Shown here: positions 1 through 7,477 of the stretch, in pieces
Numbering within the stretch: position 1 is the first letter of the stretch
Layout of the letters: every line of letters begins with the position of its first letter
Assembly (NCBI GenBank): GCA_045645805.1
Contig: JAZRJL010000026.1
Span: forward strand, 1-47,150
Reading direction: 5' to 3'
From: SIG440 sp045645805
Lineage (GTDB): Bacteria > Bacillota > Clostridia > Monoglobales > Monoglobaceae
DNA length: 47,150 nucleotides
The notes under the pieces: model-generated
Told to the model about the DNA's origin: nothing
What the model saw: the letters and a program-made list of their open reading frames with translations, nothing else
Databases searched by the model: none
Translations under genes and position numbers: made by a program

Positions 1-8
1 GTGAAGCA

Positions 9-1193
9 ATGAACAAGTTTGATAGATTGAAACAGAAAAATAAAAATATATCAAATCAAATAGCAAAAGATGCTGAGATTGTTAGAGATAAAGAAGATAT
101 CCTTTCTGGTGAAAGTGAACGTATAATAAAAGTAGTTCAAAATGCCAATATTATATTGTCAGATATTGATAACCAGTTTGAAAAAGCAACGAAATTAAAG
201 GGAATTGATATTACATTTCTTTTTTTTGCAACAGCTTTACAATGTGTGAGACAGTACATTATAGGAACAGTAACGCAACGTGTAGATGATCAAAAAGCTG
301 CCAGTAAAACAAAAGGTCATGAAAAAGAAAGTTCTGACCGGCATCATAGACTATATAACCCTTCACTTAATGAGATTATTACCAATCCTGTTCCTTTTGA
401 TGCAATATACGGAAGTAAAAAATTTGATTTAGGCATAGGTGGAGGGTTTACTCATAGGGCAAAGACAGTAGGACATGATCCATTATTAGGATGGATTTTT
501 GGCACAGCCAATATTGCTACTAGCACAGTTACTGTTTCTGAGGGATTTAAAACATTTCATGTTTTGACTGGAGAAACTGCCAATGGAAGTTTTAGAGATC
601 AAATTTCTAAAAATGCAAGTACAATGAAGGTTTTTGAATCAACAATAAGTAAGCTGACAAACGAGGGGATGGAAGGGAAAGAAAAAATAGGCGTTTCTCT
701 TATGAAAGAGGCAATTCATCTTAAATCTGATATGTATTCAACTGCGAGCATACCTATTCCTGTTGTTTCTTCAATTTCCGTTGGGTTTGCTAGAACACTT
801 GCTGATTATGGAATTGATATGGGTAATGTGTTAAAGGTCTCACAACAAGCAGGATATGCTGTTCTTATTAATTCTCTGATAGGAATGATACATGGTTTAT
901 TTTATGATGAAACGCAATATAGTTCATGGAATTTACATTCGGTAAAAACGAGAAAAATACTTTCCTATTCAAACCTTATCGCTTCAGCAAGTAATGTAAT
1001 CGCTGTTGCTGTAGCGGCAATTGCAGGAGCATATTCAGGAAATGCGGAAATGGTAGAAAAGTCTATAAATTATTTGGATATAGGCGGAATAATTGTTACA
1101 ATTTATCGACTGATTAACGACAAGAAATTTATACTTGAAGTAAAAAAAGAGTTCCTTGAACATGAATGGTACAATATAATTTTAAATGAGTAG
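9..1193 (+). CDS. Membrane-associated protein of a dynamin-like GTPase cassette
   Basis: A 394-residue protein of unknown function. The N-terminal 60 residues look helical and charged. Hydrophobic stretches lie near residues 62-86, 280-296, 320-340 and 352-366, so membrane association is likely. A conserved-looking core near residues 126-172 contains NPVPFDAIYG and GHDPLLGWIFGTANI, which reads like a family signature rather than low-complexity sequence. The ATG at 9 overlaps a TGA in another frame (ATGA), suggesting coupling to a gene left of the window. It is followed after 15 bases by a GTPase gene and so is probably co-transcribed with it. Its role, perhaps as membrane partner of the GTPase, is inference. 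Confidence 0.7.
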   Translation: MNKFDRLKQKNKNISNQIAKDAEIVRDKEDILSGESERIIKVVQNANIILSDIDNQFEKATKLKGIDITFLFFATALQCVRQYIIGTVTQRVDDQKAASKTKGHEKESSDRHHRLYNPSLNEIITNPVPFDAIYGSKKFDLGIGGGFTHRAKTVGHDPLLGWIFGTANIATSTVTVSEGFKTFHVLTGETANGSFRDQISKNASTMKVFESTISKLTNEGMEGKEKIGVSLMKEAIHLKSDMYSTASIPIPVVSSISVGFARTLADYGIDMGNVLKVSQQAGYAVLINSLIGMIHGLFYDETQYSSWNLHSVKTRKILSYSNLIASASNVIAVAVAAIAGAYSGNAEMVEKSINYLDIGGIIVTIYRLINDKKFILEVKKEFLEHEWYNIILNE

Positions 1194-1208
1194 TGGGGTG
1201 CAACAAAA

Positions 1209-3038
1209 TTGAGAAAGAAAAAATACATAAAGATTTTTAAAGAGGGTATGGAAGCTGGTGCAAAACCCTTTGAAAAGAAGTTTGAAATAGTTAAAGAACA
1301 ACAAGAGGAAATAAGTCAAAAGGCAAGTAAGATTATTTCTCAACAGAACATTCAAAGAAAAATGACAGATTCGTTGATTTCTGAGATAGAAAAGCAAGAT
1401 GAGAAGCAAGGACTATTAGACAGTGATGTGCGAAAGCAAGGAAAAGCTATTGTAAAACAAAAAAGAAAATTAGATAAAATTGAACTTCTAATGCCGACAA
1501 TCGAACAGAAATGTAACAAATGTGGAAAACCTATTCTCCCAGAACAAATTGTTTGCTGTAATTGTGGGAAAATCTCAAAGGACATTCCATATGACTTGCA
1601 TGATTTGAAGATTGGAGAAGAATGTCAAAAAGAGGTAGAAACATTGTCCAAAACAATTATAAAAAATTCAAGTCCAGATTCAACATGGATATATCCCGAA
1701 CTAAATGAGCAGTTTATAAAAATGAAAAAGATTCAGGAAATAGCAGCTATCAACCTGAAGGATAAAGCAGGAGAAGAAAGAGATATATACAAACAGATTC
1801 ATAGAAAAGCAAAATCTTTCTTTGGAAGATACGAAGATAGAAAAATTGAGATAGCAATTGTAGGAACAGTCAAAGCTGGAAAATCAAGTTTAATAAATGC
1901 TATTGTAGGTTCCAATATTGCAAGTGTCAAAGCAACTCCAGAGACATCGGTTTTGGTTAAGTATAGAACTACTCCTTGCGAGAACTATCTGAAGATAAAA
2001 TTTTATACTGAAAAGGAATGGGAAAGGTTATGGTCAACAGCTCAGACTGCAAAAACTTTTTTAAGTGAATATAATGCGACTGGAGCTGAAAATATAAAAT
2101 ATGAATATTTGGGAAAAAAGACAGAATTCGTAGAGTGTGAAAAAAATGAATTGCACGATGTAGTTATGGAGTGGACAAGGTCAGATTCACCAAAACATTT
2201 CTTTGTAAAGGAAATTGAAGTTGGTTACGAAAGTGAAGATATGCCTCATGACATATATTTGGTTGATACGCCTGGACTTAGTGATCCTGTTAAATATCGC
2301 TCTGATATTACAAGAAGATATATATCTAAATCGGATTGGATTCTTGCTTGTATAACATGTGAAAAATTATCTGAACAACCTGAGTTTCAGTTTCTATCAA
2401 GGGTTATTGCTAATAAAAATGGTGATGTTAGCAAGATATTTGTTATTGCAACAAAAAAAGATATTTTAATTGAAAATGAAAGAATTCTTAAGAGAAATGA
2501 GTTTTTGGAAAGACTAAAACAACTATATTCTAATCCGGAATTAGCAATCAGCAGATTTTCTTTTGTTGCGGCAGAGTGTCATGTATTTGCCAAAACAATT
2601 CAAAGTGGGAGAGAACTCGAGGATGATCAACGAAAGAAAATGCGAAAAATGCTCGCAGATATGGATATGGAAATGAGTGATTTGGTAGAAGCCAAGAACC
2701 TTAAGATGGTAATAGAATATGCTGAGGTAGAAAGTCTCTTTGAAAAAATGAAAAGAATTGTTATAAATAGCAAAAGAGAGCATTTAATAAGAGAAATCAC
2801 GACCGATTATAATAAAACCATGTCTGAAATAAACACTTTGGCAGAAGCTTATTTAATAGAAATGAAGAGCTTCATTCAAAGTTTAATATCTGAAAACAAT
2901 GATGATAATGAAACAATAAGTGAACTTGAAGAAAGTAACAAACAAATTCAAATCATACAAAAAAAGATTAAGAATTTAAAGGATGCATTAGAAGTTGAGA
3001 TTGCTGCAAATTCTTCAACAATGATAACAAAGGGGTGA
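1209..3038 (+). CDS. Dynamin-like GTPase with N-terminal coiled coil and zinc ribbon
   Basis: A 609-residue protein. Residues 1-95 are charged and helical (coiled coil). A zinc ribbon follows, with Cys102 and Cys105 paired with Cys116/117 and Cys119. The GTPase domain has the P-loop GTVKAGKSS at 219-227, G3 motif DTPG at 353-356 and G4 motif TKKD at 415-418. The C-terminal 80 residues are helical again. This matches large dynamin-superfamily GTPases that remodel membranes; some bacterial ones (LeoA, Eleos) act in secretion or phage defence. The start is a TTG at 1209 preceded by GGGGTG; a downstream ATG at 1248 is possible. The gene sits between two partner genes with gaps of 15 and 6 bases. 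The GTPase call is firm; function is inferred. Confidence 0.85.
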   Translation: MRKKKYIKIFKEGMEAGAKPFEKKFEIVKEQQEEISQKASKIISQQNIQRKMTDSLISEIEKQDEKQGLLDSDVRKQGKAIVKQKRKLDKIELLMPTIEQKCNKCGKPILPEQIVCCNCGKISKDIPYDLHDLKIGEECQKEVETLSKTIIKNSSPDSTWIYPELNEQFIKMKKIQEIAAINLKDKAGEERDIYKQIHRKAKSFFGRYEDRKIEIAIVGTVKAGKSSLINAIVGSNIASVKATPETSVLVKYRTTPCENYLKIKFYTEKEWERLWSTAQTAKTFLSEYNATGAENIKYEYLGKKTEFVECEKNELHDVVMEWTRSDSPKHFFVKEIEVGYESEDMPHDIYLVDTPGLSDPVKYRSDITRRYISKSDWILACITCEKLSEQPEFQFLSRVIANKNGDVSKIFVIATKKDILIENERILKRNEFLERLKQLYSNPELAISRFSFVAAECHVFAKTIQSGRELEDDQRKKMRKMLADMDMEMSDLVEAKNLKMVIEYAEVESLFEKMKRIVINSKREHLIREITTDYNKTMSEINTLAEAYLIEMKSFIQSLISENNDDNETISELEESNKQIQIIQKKIKNLKDALEVEIAANSSTMITKG

Positions 3039-3044
3039 TAGATA

Positions 3045-3791
3045 ATGGGATTTTTTTCTAGGTTAAAGGCGAAAGTGTGTAATGGAATTGGAAAAGCTCT
3101 AGAAAAGATTGGAGAGATTACACATATTGATGCCATAGAGATGGCAGGAATTAATTTGCAAATAGATAATCCTATTGATAATTTTGACGATCTTGATATT
3201 GATGAAGCCTCTGTACAAGATACAATAGACTTACATGTAGAATGTGAAAAATCTAGAAAACAGGCTGCAATTCAGTCTGAACAGATAGAAACGGAATGTA
3301 TAGAAGGAATAGAAAGCCGAATAGAGATATATCTTGAACAGTTGGAGCAAATAATACCAAAAGAAGCTCTTGGTGAGTTTGATTATTCTGTTGGTGGGAC
3401 TTTTACCAAAGAAATAAGAGATACAATCTCATCTTATGTTGCGAAGAAAATTTCTCAAGACAACGAGGAATTTATAGAAATTTTAAGATTAGAAAAAGAA
3501 GAAAGAAAAGTTAAAAGTGATGAATATATCAAATCGGTCTTAGCAAATGCTAAATTAGAACTCAAAAACAAATGTAACAATAAATTTATTGCATTATGTA
3601 AAAAAATGTATCAAGACCTTGATGAATATTTTTCACTACAACGTAATTTGACGGATGAAATGGAAAAAAATTATCGTATGTTAGCTGAACATAAGGGTGA
3701 TATAGAGTACCAAAAGAAAGAAGCGGTCATTAAGGTTGCTGATATGGCCCATGCACAATGTATAAAAACATTAACATATTCTAATTATTAA
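3045..3791 (+). CDS. Helical partner protein of the GTPase cassette
   Basis: A 248-residue protein, mostly charged helix, not recognised as a named family. It opens with MGFFSRLKAKVCNGIGKAL, an amphipathic helix of the kind that inserts into a membrane surface. An acidic linker near residues 43-62 (NFDDLDIDEAS) follows, then long helices up to the C-terminus. It begins 6 bases after the GTPase stop behind AAAGGGGTGAT, so translation is probably coupled. The GTPase itself has a short stalk, so this protein may supply a stalk or membrane-binding part in trans; that is inference. A terminator closes the cassette just downstream. Confidence 0.7.
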   Translation: MGFFSRLKAKVCNGIGKALEKIGEITHIDAIEMAGINLQIDNPIDNFDDLDIDEASVQDTIDLHVECEKSRKQAAIQSEQIETECIEGIESRIEIYLEQLEQIIPKEALGEFDYSVGGTFTKEIRDTISSYVAKKISQDNEEFIEILRLEKEERKVKSDEYIKSVLANAKLELKNKCNNKFIALCKKMYQDLDEYFSLQRNLTDEMEKNYRMLAEHKGDIEYQKKEAVIKVADMAHAQCIKTLTYSNY

Positions 3792-3807
3792 ATTTAATAT
3801 GTTCCAA

Positions 3808-3855
3808 AAAACACCCATCGTTTACGATATAATAATCGTAGATGATGGGTTTTAA
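3808..3855 (+). terminator. Terminator of the GTPase cassette
   Basis: A long hairpin: AACACCCATC pairs with GATGGGTTTT and ACGAT with ATCGT inside it. The T-rich tail TTTTAATTTAT follows. It lies 17 bases past the stop of the third cassette gene. Confidence 0.75.
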
Positions 3856-3863
3856 TTTATATT

Positions 3864-3911
3864 AGGAATCAAGATTCCTTCGTTGACTTCCGCCTCTTCT
3901 TGTGATACTGT
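3864..3911 (+). promoter_or_regulatory. Promoter with an upstream dyad shared with the recombinase promoter
   Basis: The dyad AGGAAT-N4-ATTCCT (3864-3879) is followed by TCG and a -35 TTGACT (3883-3888). The -10 is weak: GATACT at 3904-3909 with an upstream TG, or TACTGT at 17-bp spacing. The same dyad, with the same spacing to the -35, recurs at 9336-9351 before the recombinase. This suggests one regulator controls both. Confidence 0.55.
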
Positions 3912-3935
3912 TTGTGTCACGAGGAGGTGAACTAT

Positions 3936-4220
3936 ATGAAAGTGCTTGAAGAATTCTGGTATGGGAATATTAATCCGATGGAAAGACCATTTCAAAGTCA
4001 ACGAAAGTTTGACAAGGTATTCCGGTTACTTACCAAAAACGAAGAAGAATTGCTCAAAAATTTAAATGAGCAGGAGAAAGAATTACTTAATAAGGTCAAA
4101 GCTTGTTATGACGAATTGATACAAATAACAGAATGTCAAACCTTTATAAAAGGATTCAAATTAGGAGCAAGGTTCTTTATAGAATGCTTTGAAAATGATA
4201 CCGACATATTCGATGAATGA
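3936..4220 (+). CDS. Small DUF6809-like protein
   Basis: A 94-residue acidic, soluble protein. The start at 3936 is chosen because GAGGAGGTG ends 8 bases upstream; an earlier in-frame start lacks such a site. Visible features are a tryptophan-rich start (EEFWYGNINP), a central Glu/Lys helix (residues 33-60), and a C-terminal FIKGFKLGARFFIE segment. This fits small proteins annotated DUF6809 that are common on clostridial mobile elements. Function is unknown. It shares the dyad promoter described at 3864 and is followed by a secreted protein gene 48 bases on, probably in the same transcript. The family name is from memory of the pattern and is moderately sure. Confidence 0.6.
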   Translation: MKVLEEFWYGNINPMERPFQSQRKFDKVFRLLTKNEEELLKNLNEQEKELLNKVKACYDELIQITECQTFIKGFKLGARFFIECFENDTDIFDE

Positions 4221-4268
4221 AATTCGAGTATGTCGGTATTTTTATGCCCAAAAGAAAAGGATGATATT

Positions 4269-4817
4269 ATGAAGAAGAAAATAATATGTACGGCACTTGC
4301 CGCAACGATGCTATTATCAACAACTGTATCGGCGGCACCTTGGTGGTTCAGTAAATATCGCGTGACCTTTGACAACGAACTTGGAATCGAAGGAAATGTA
4401 ACCTTAACCTTTGCATCAAACGGCGGAAGCTTTGTCAGGCCAGTAGCAAAAAGGTATGGCGAGAGCATCAGCCTTGAAAGTTATGCCCCAACAAAATACG
4501 GTTACACATTCATAGGGTGGTTTACCGATCCCCGAACAAAGCAGAATCAGGTTACAACATTCAAATTCACAAAACCAGATGTTCTCTATGCAAAATGGGA
4601 AAAGAATTTGGGAGAACCCATAAATCAAAATGACGAGATTATGAGCAAGGACACTTGCTACCTCACGGATGAGGAAACTAAAATACGAAATGAAATTATA
4701 GAAGAAAAAAACAAGGTAAATATAGAAGGCTTTGGTTATGCAGCACCAAGTAAAACAAAAACCATCGTCGTGGACTCAGACGGAGATATAAATAAAATGG
4801 TTGGTTCAATGAAATAG
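4269..4817 (+). CDS. Secreted InlB B-repeat (Flg_new) protein
   Basis: A 182-residue protein with a clear signal peptide: KKK, then a hydrophobic run, ending in VSAA near residue 22. Residues 36-90 carry one Listeria-Bacteroides/InlB B-repeat, recognisable by VTLTFASNGG, YGYTFIGWFTD and VLYAKWE. These beta-grasp repeats occur in secreted or surface proteins of Firmicutes. No LPXTG or SLH anchor is seen, so it is probably released. The ATG at 4269 follows AAAAGG; an in-frame extension to 4230 would spoil the signal peptide. It is cargo of the mobile element; target or partner is unknown. Confidence 0.75.
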   Translation: MKKKIICTALAATMLLSTTVSAAPWWFSKYRVTFDNELGIEGNVTLTFASNGGSFVRPVAKRYGESISLESYAPTKYGYTFIGWFTDPRTKQNQVTTFKFTKPDVLYAKWEKNLGEPINQNDEIMSKDTCYLTDEETKIRNEIIEEKNKVNIEGFGYAAPSKTKTIVVDSDGDINKMVGSMK

Positions 4818-4835
4818 GATATTGGAACAGAAAAA

Positions 4836-4875
4836 TCCCTGCCAACATGAAATTGGCAGGGAATCTGCTTTTTTG
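4836..4875 (+). terminator. Terminator after the InlB-repeat gene
   Basis: TCCCTGCCAA (4836-4845) pairs perfectly with TTGGCAGGGA (4853-4862) across a 7-base loop. ATCTGC and then TTTTTT follow. Confidence 0.85.
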
Positions 4876-5090
4876 CCGTTTGTTTAGTTCCAATCGACCC
4901 GTACATCGTATGACGGATTTCTGTTCGATTGTAGGGAACATGGGTGTAATATGCACAAATATTATGTGCATTGCCATGGCTTGAGCCTGTCTTTCAATGT
5001 CCTTTTCTGCCAATTACCCATATAATTCTGTTGCATTTGACGAAGATTTTTTAGAGTATATTTTGTTGAAAAAATATGGATGCAGAAATA
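4876..5090. other. Gene-poor spacer with two inverted repeats
   Basis: No convincing gene is seen. Two perfect 7-bp dyads lie here: CAATCGA (4891-4897) with TCGATTG (4925-4931), and ATGCACA (4951-4957) with TGTGCAT (4965-4971). A minus-strand frame starting with TTG near 5013 looks protein-like for about 35 codons but has no ribosome site, and may be a decayed gene. Confidence 0.4.
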
Positions 5091-5801
5091 TCATTGTTCC
5101 AGTATAGAATTGAATTCTTCGGAAGAAATTTCTCCTTTTTTATAACGCGTTCTCGCTTTTGTTAATTTAGATAGTTGGGCAGAATACTTTTTTAAATCAT
5201 CTACTTCTATAGAATTACGCTTTTTGTAATAAATGGTCTGATAAACTTTCTCATACTTCGAAAGTAACTCGTCAGATTTTAATCTTTCAGTAAATTGTTT
5301 TTTTGCACCAATGCGTTTGCAAGACCTTCCGTCATCAAACTCTCTATCGCAATATTGTGTTCCCGCATTTATTGACGAAAAATATTTTCCACAGTTTTTG
5401 CATTTGGTAAGTGAAATGTTGTTGTTAATTGCATACATTAACTCAAGACATACTAAATCGTAAAGAGAATCTATATAGTATGTATCTTCAATCATGAATC
5501 CTCTTTTCAATCCGATGTTGTACATTTTCTTTGAAACTGCATAATTACTTTTCATCAAACCATTTTCAATAATAAAACTGGCATATGCAATAGATGGAGA
5601 TGAAAATTTTTTGTTGTCGTAGCATATATCTAGGAATTGTTTAGCAAATAACTGTATCTCTTCGCTGAGATATTCACCAAGACCTACTTGAAAAAACATA
5701 TCCCAATCGCCTTCTGCAAGACAACAAGTTAAACCACCTAACGTCACAGAATTATTTTTAATTTTTGCACACTCTTCATTAAAAATGATTTCAAATCCCA
5801 T
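5091..5801 (-). CDS. DUF6076-like zinc-finger protein
   Basis: A 236-residue protein. The start at 5801 is chosen because AAGGAGGA lies 7 bases upstream; a longer in-frame extension to 5858 crosses the operator region. The C-terminal half has a zinc-finger-like cluster, CKNCGKYF then YCDREFDDGRSCK, near residues 135-165, followed by a basic helical tail. The N-terminal half is mixed helix without motifs. This matches proteins called DUF6076, frequent on clostridial mobile elements and of unknown function. It is divergent from the RepA-like gene, and the shared spacer carries repeated TTATTCTGAG sites, so it may be a regulator or be co-regulated with replication. DNA binding is inferred from the zinc finger only. 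Confidence 0.65.
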   Translation of the reverse strand: MGFEIIFNEECAKIKNNSVTLGGLTCCLAEGDWDMFFQVGLGEYLSEEIQLFAKQFLDICYDNKKFSSPSIAYASFIIENGLMKSNYAVSKKMYNIGLKRGFMIEDTYYIDSLYDLVCLELMYAINNNISLTKCKNCGKYFSSINAGTQYCDREFDDGRSCKRIGAKKQFTERLKSDELLSKYEKVYQTIYYKKRNSIEVDDLKKYSAQLSKLTKARTRYKKGEISSEEFNSILEQ

Positions 5802-5822
5802 TATAAAATCCTCCTTAAAAAT

Positions 5823-5920
5823 CTCAGAATAATATTTTTGCAAAATTATACTTGACAAATATGTTTGAATTTGTTAAAATATTTTTACTCAGAATAAAAT
5901 AAATTATTTTTTATTCTGAG
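5823..5920. promoter_or_regulatory. Divergent control region with sigma-A promoter and triple operator
   Basis: A plus-strand promoter TTGACA (5852-5857), 17-bp spacer, TAAAAT (5875-5880) reads toward the RepA-like gene. Directly at the predicted start site is a perfect 12-bp dyad, CTCAGAATAAAA (5888-5899) and TTTTATTCTGAG (5909-5920). A third CTCAGAATAA lies at 5823-5832, downstream of a minus-strand TATAAT facing the zinc-finger gene. The layout suits a repressor acting on both directions. Confidence 0.7.
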
Positions 5921-5989
5921 AATATCATATCACATTCTTTTCTCATTGTCAAGGCTAAGGCAAAAAATATTTTAATTGGAGGCGATAAT

Positions 5990-7048
5990 ATGACAAAGAA
6001 ATTTGAAACTATTGATGGCGAAACTTTGATAGAAACATACATCGAACCAACGAAGTTTATTGTAGAAAATTTAATTGCTCCCGGGCTGCATATCCTATCG
6101 GGAGCACCAAAAATCGGAAAGTCCTGGATGATATTTTGGATGTGTCTTCAGGTAGCAAAAGGCGAACCGGTTTGGAATTTCAAAACAACTCAGGGTACTA
6201 CATTGTACCTTGCTCTTGAAGACAGTCTTGAAAGAGTGCAGGACAGATTAACATATATGACTTACGATGCTCCTCCTAACCTGCATGTGACATTATTATC
6301 CGAAACTATTATGACCGGACTCGAAGAACAAATAAGAAATTTTGTTAAAGAGCATCCTGATACAAATTTGATTATGATTGACACCTTTCAAAAAGTCAGA
6401 AGCTTATCTAATGACAATGCCTATGCGGTTGATTACAAAGACATTGGTTTTTTAAAAAGAATTGCAGACGAACTGAAAATTGCAATCGTACTCGTACACC
6501 ATGTTAGAAAAGAACATCACGATGACCCCGTCAGGATGGTATCGGGTACAAGCGGAATAACAGGAGCTGCTGATTCGGTTTTTGTTCTCAAAAAGAGTAA
6601 GCGTAGCAGCGTAAATGCTACACTGAGTTGCACCGGAAGAGACATACCATACAGAGAGTTAGAACTCAACTTTAGTGAAGAAACTAAACTCTGGAAATTG
6701 ATAAGCGACAGCGTAGAGAATCCGGAAATACTTCTCGAAGATATAGTCAGAATTGTAGTTGAATTTATGAAAGAGAATGAATCTTTTTCAGGAACTCCTA
6801 CCGAACTTGCAACATTACTTTCGGGATATTGCAAAGAAAAAATTGAGCCAATCACTCTCTCAAAAAGACTCAACAAAAACCGACCTGACATCGAAGAGGA
6901 AGGCATATATTACAAGTCAAAAAAGAGTAACGGAACTAGATTAATCATATTGCAGAGAACAAAGCAGAGTAAAAAAAGTGCCGGTAGTGGCGGTAAACCA
7001 TATATCCCAATAACCGTCCCTGTCGACTCTGTCGGCGAAAAAGAGTAG
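5990..7048 (+). CDS. RepA-like AAA ATPase (DnaB/RecA-fold helicase)
   Basis: A 352-residue RecA-fold ATPase. Walker A is GAPKIGKS at residues 38-45 and Walker B is LIMID ending at Asp131. The HH of VLVHHVRKEH and GTSGITGAADSVF near residues 170-200 are typical of hexameric RepA helicases of RSF1010 type and the AAA_25 family. The C-terminal 100 residues look like a winged-helix and basic tail. It probably unwinds or loads replication of the circular form of the element. The start follows TTGGAGG at good spacing, behind a strong promoter with a dyad at the start site. It precedes the oriT candidate and mobC. Confidence 0.8.
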   Translation: MTKKFETIDGETLIETYIEPTKFIVENLIAPGLHILSGAPKIGKSWMIFWMCLQVAKGEPVWNFKTTQGTTLYLALEDSLERVQDRLTYMTYDAPPNLHVTLLSETIMTGLEEQIRNFVKEHPDTNLIMIDTFQKVRSLSNDNAYAVDYKDIGFLKRIADELKIAIVLVHHVRKEHHDDPVRMVSGTSGITGAADSVFVLKKSKRSSVNATLSCTGRDIPYRELELNFSEETKLWKLISDSVENPEILLEDIVRIVVEFMKENESFSGTPTELATLLSGYCKEKIEPITLSKRLNKNRPDIEEEGIYYKSKKSNGTRLIILQRTKQSKKSAGSGGKPYIPITVPVDSVGEKE

Positions 7049-7150
7049 CCTCTTTTAAGAGGCTGCAAGCATCGCGCTTGGCTTTCCGCCCAGCGCTCAC
7101 GCACCGCAATGCGGCGCACAATCTCGGACAGAAGCCCGGACCCACTTTTC
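7049..7150 (+). other. Candidate origin of transfer (oriT), GC-rich with small dyads
   Basis: A GC-rich island of about 100 bases in AT-rich DNA, directly upstream of mobC and the relaxase. It holds AGCCTC-N6-GAGGCT right after the RepA stop (likely also a terminator), CAAGC (7066-7070) with GCTTG (7076-7080), and CCGCA (7104-7108) with TGCGG (7110-7114). Position, composition and dyads suit oriT; no nick site is recognised. Confidence 0.5.
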
Positions 7151-7168
7151 CAAAAAGGAGGTATGTAA

Positions 7169-7477
7169 ATGCGGAAAAGAAATAAAGCTATATCAATAAG
7201 ATTAACCGATGCTGAGCATAGAGTAGTAAAAGGTCTATCAAAAGATTCAGGATTGTCAACAACAGATTTTTTACTCAAATGTGCAATGGGTAAAAAAATA
7301 AATGTGATAGATATTAAGCCACTATATACTGAAGTTAAACGCATCGGAGGCAACATACATCAGATAGCAAAACTTGCAAACTTCGAAAAGATAGAGGCAG
7401 TAAATCTTGAAGGAGTTCAGGATGAATTAAGTAAGATATATGATGAACTTCAAAAGATTACCAAGAGGTGTTCCTGA
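7169..7477 (+). CDS. mobC: MobC-type relaxosome accessory protein
   Basis: A 102-residue basic protein. The N-terminus KAISIRLTDAEHRVVKGLSK is a ribbon-helix-helix DNA-binding unit, and the C-terminal part holds the MobC signature with VKRIGGNIHQIAKLAN near residues 55-70. MobC proteins bind oriT and help the relaxase open the strand. The start follows AAAAAGGAGG. Its TGA overlaps the relaxase ATG as TGATG, so translation is coupled. The GC-rich oriT candidate lies just upstream. Confidence 0.85.
   Translation: MRKRNKAISIRLTDAEHRVVKGLSKDSGLSTTDFLLKCAMGKKINVIDIKPLYTEVKRIGGNIHQIAKLANFEKIEAVNLEGVQDELSKIYDELQKITKRCS

Noticed and set aside
4696..5013. Minus-strand frame with protein-like start (AEKDIERQAQAMAMH)
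   Set aside because: It starts with TTG, has no ribosome site, runs through a strong terminator, and is antisense to the InlB-repeat gene end. It may be a decayed gene; not supported as a coding region.
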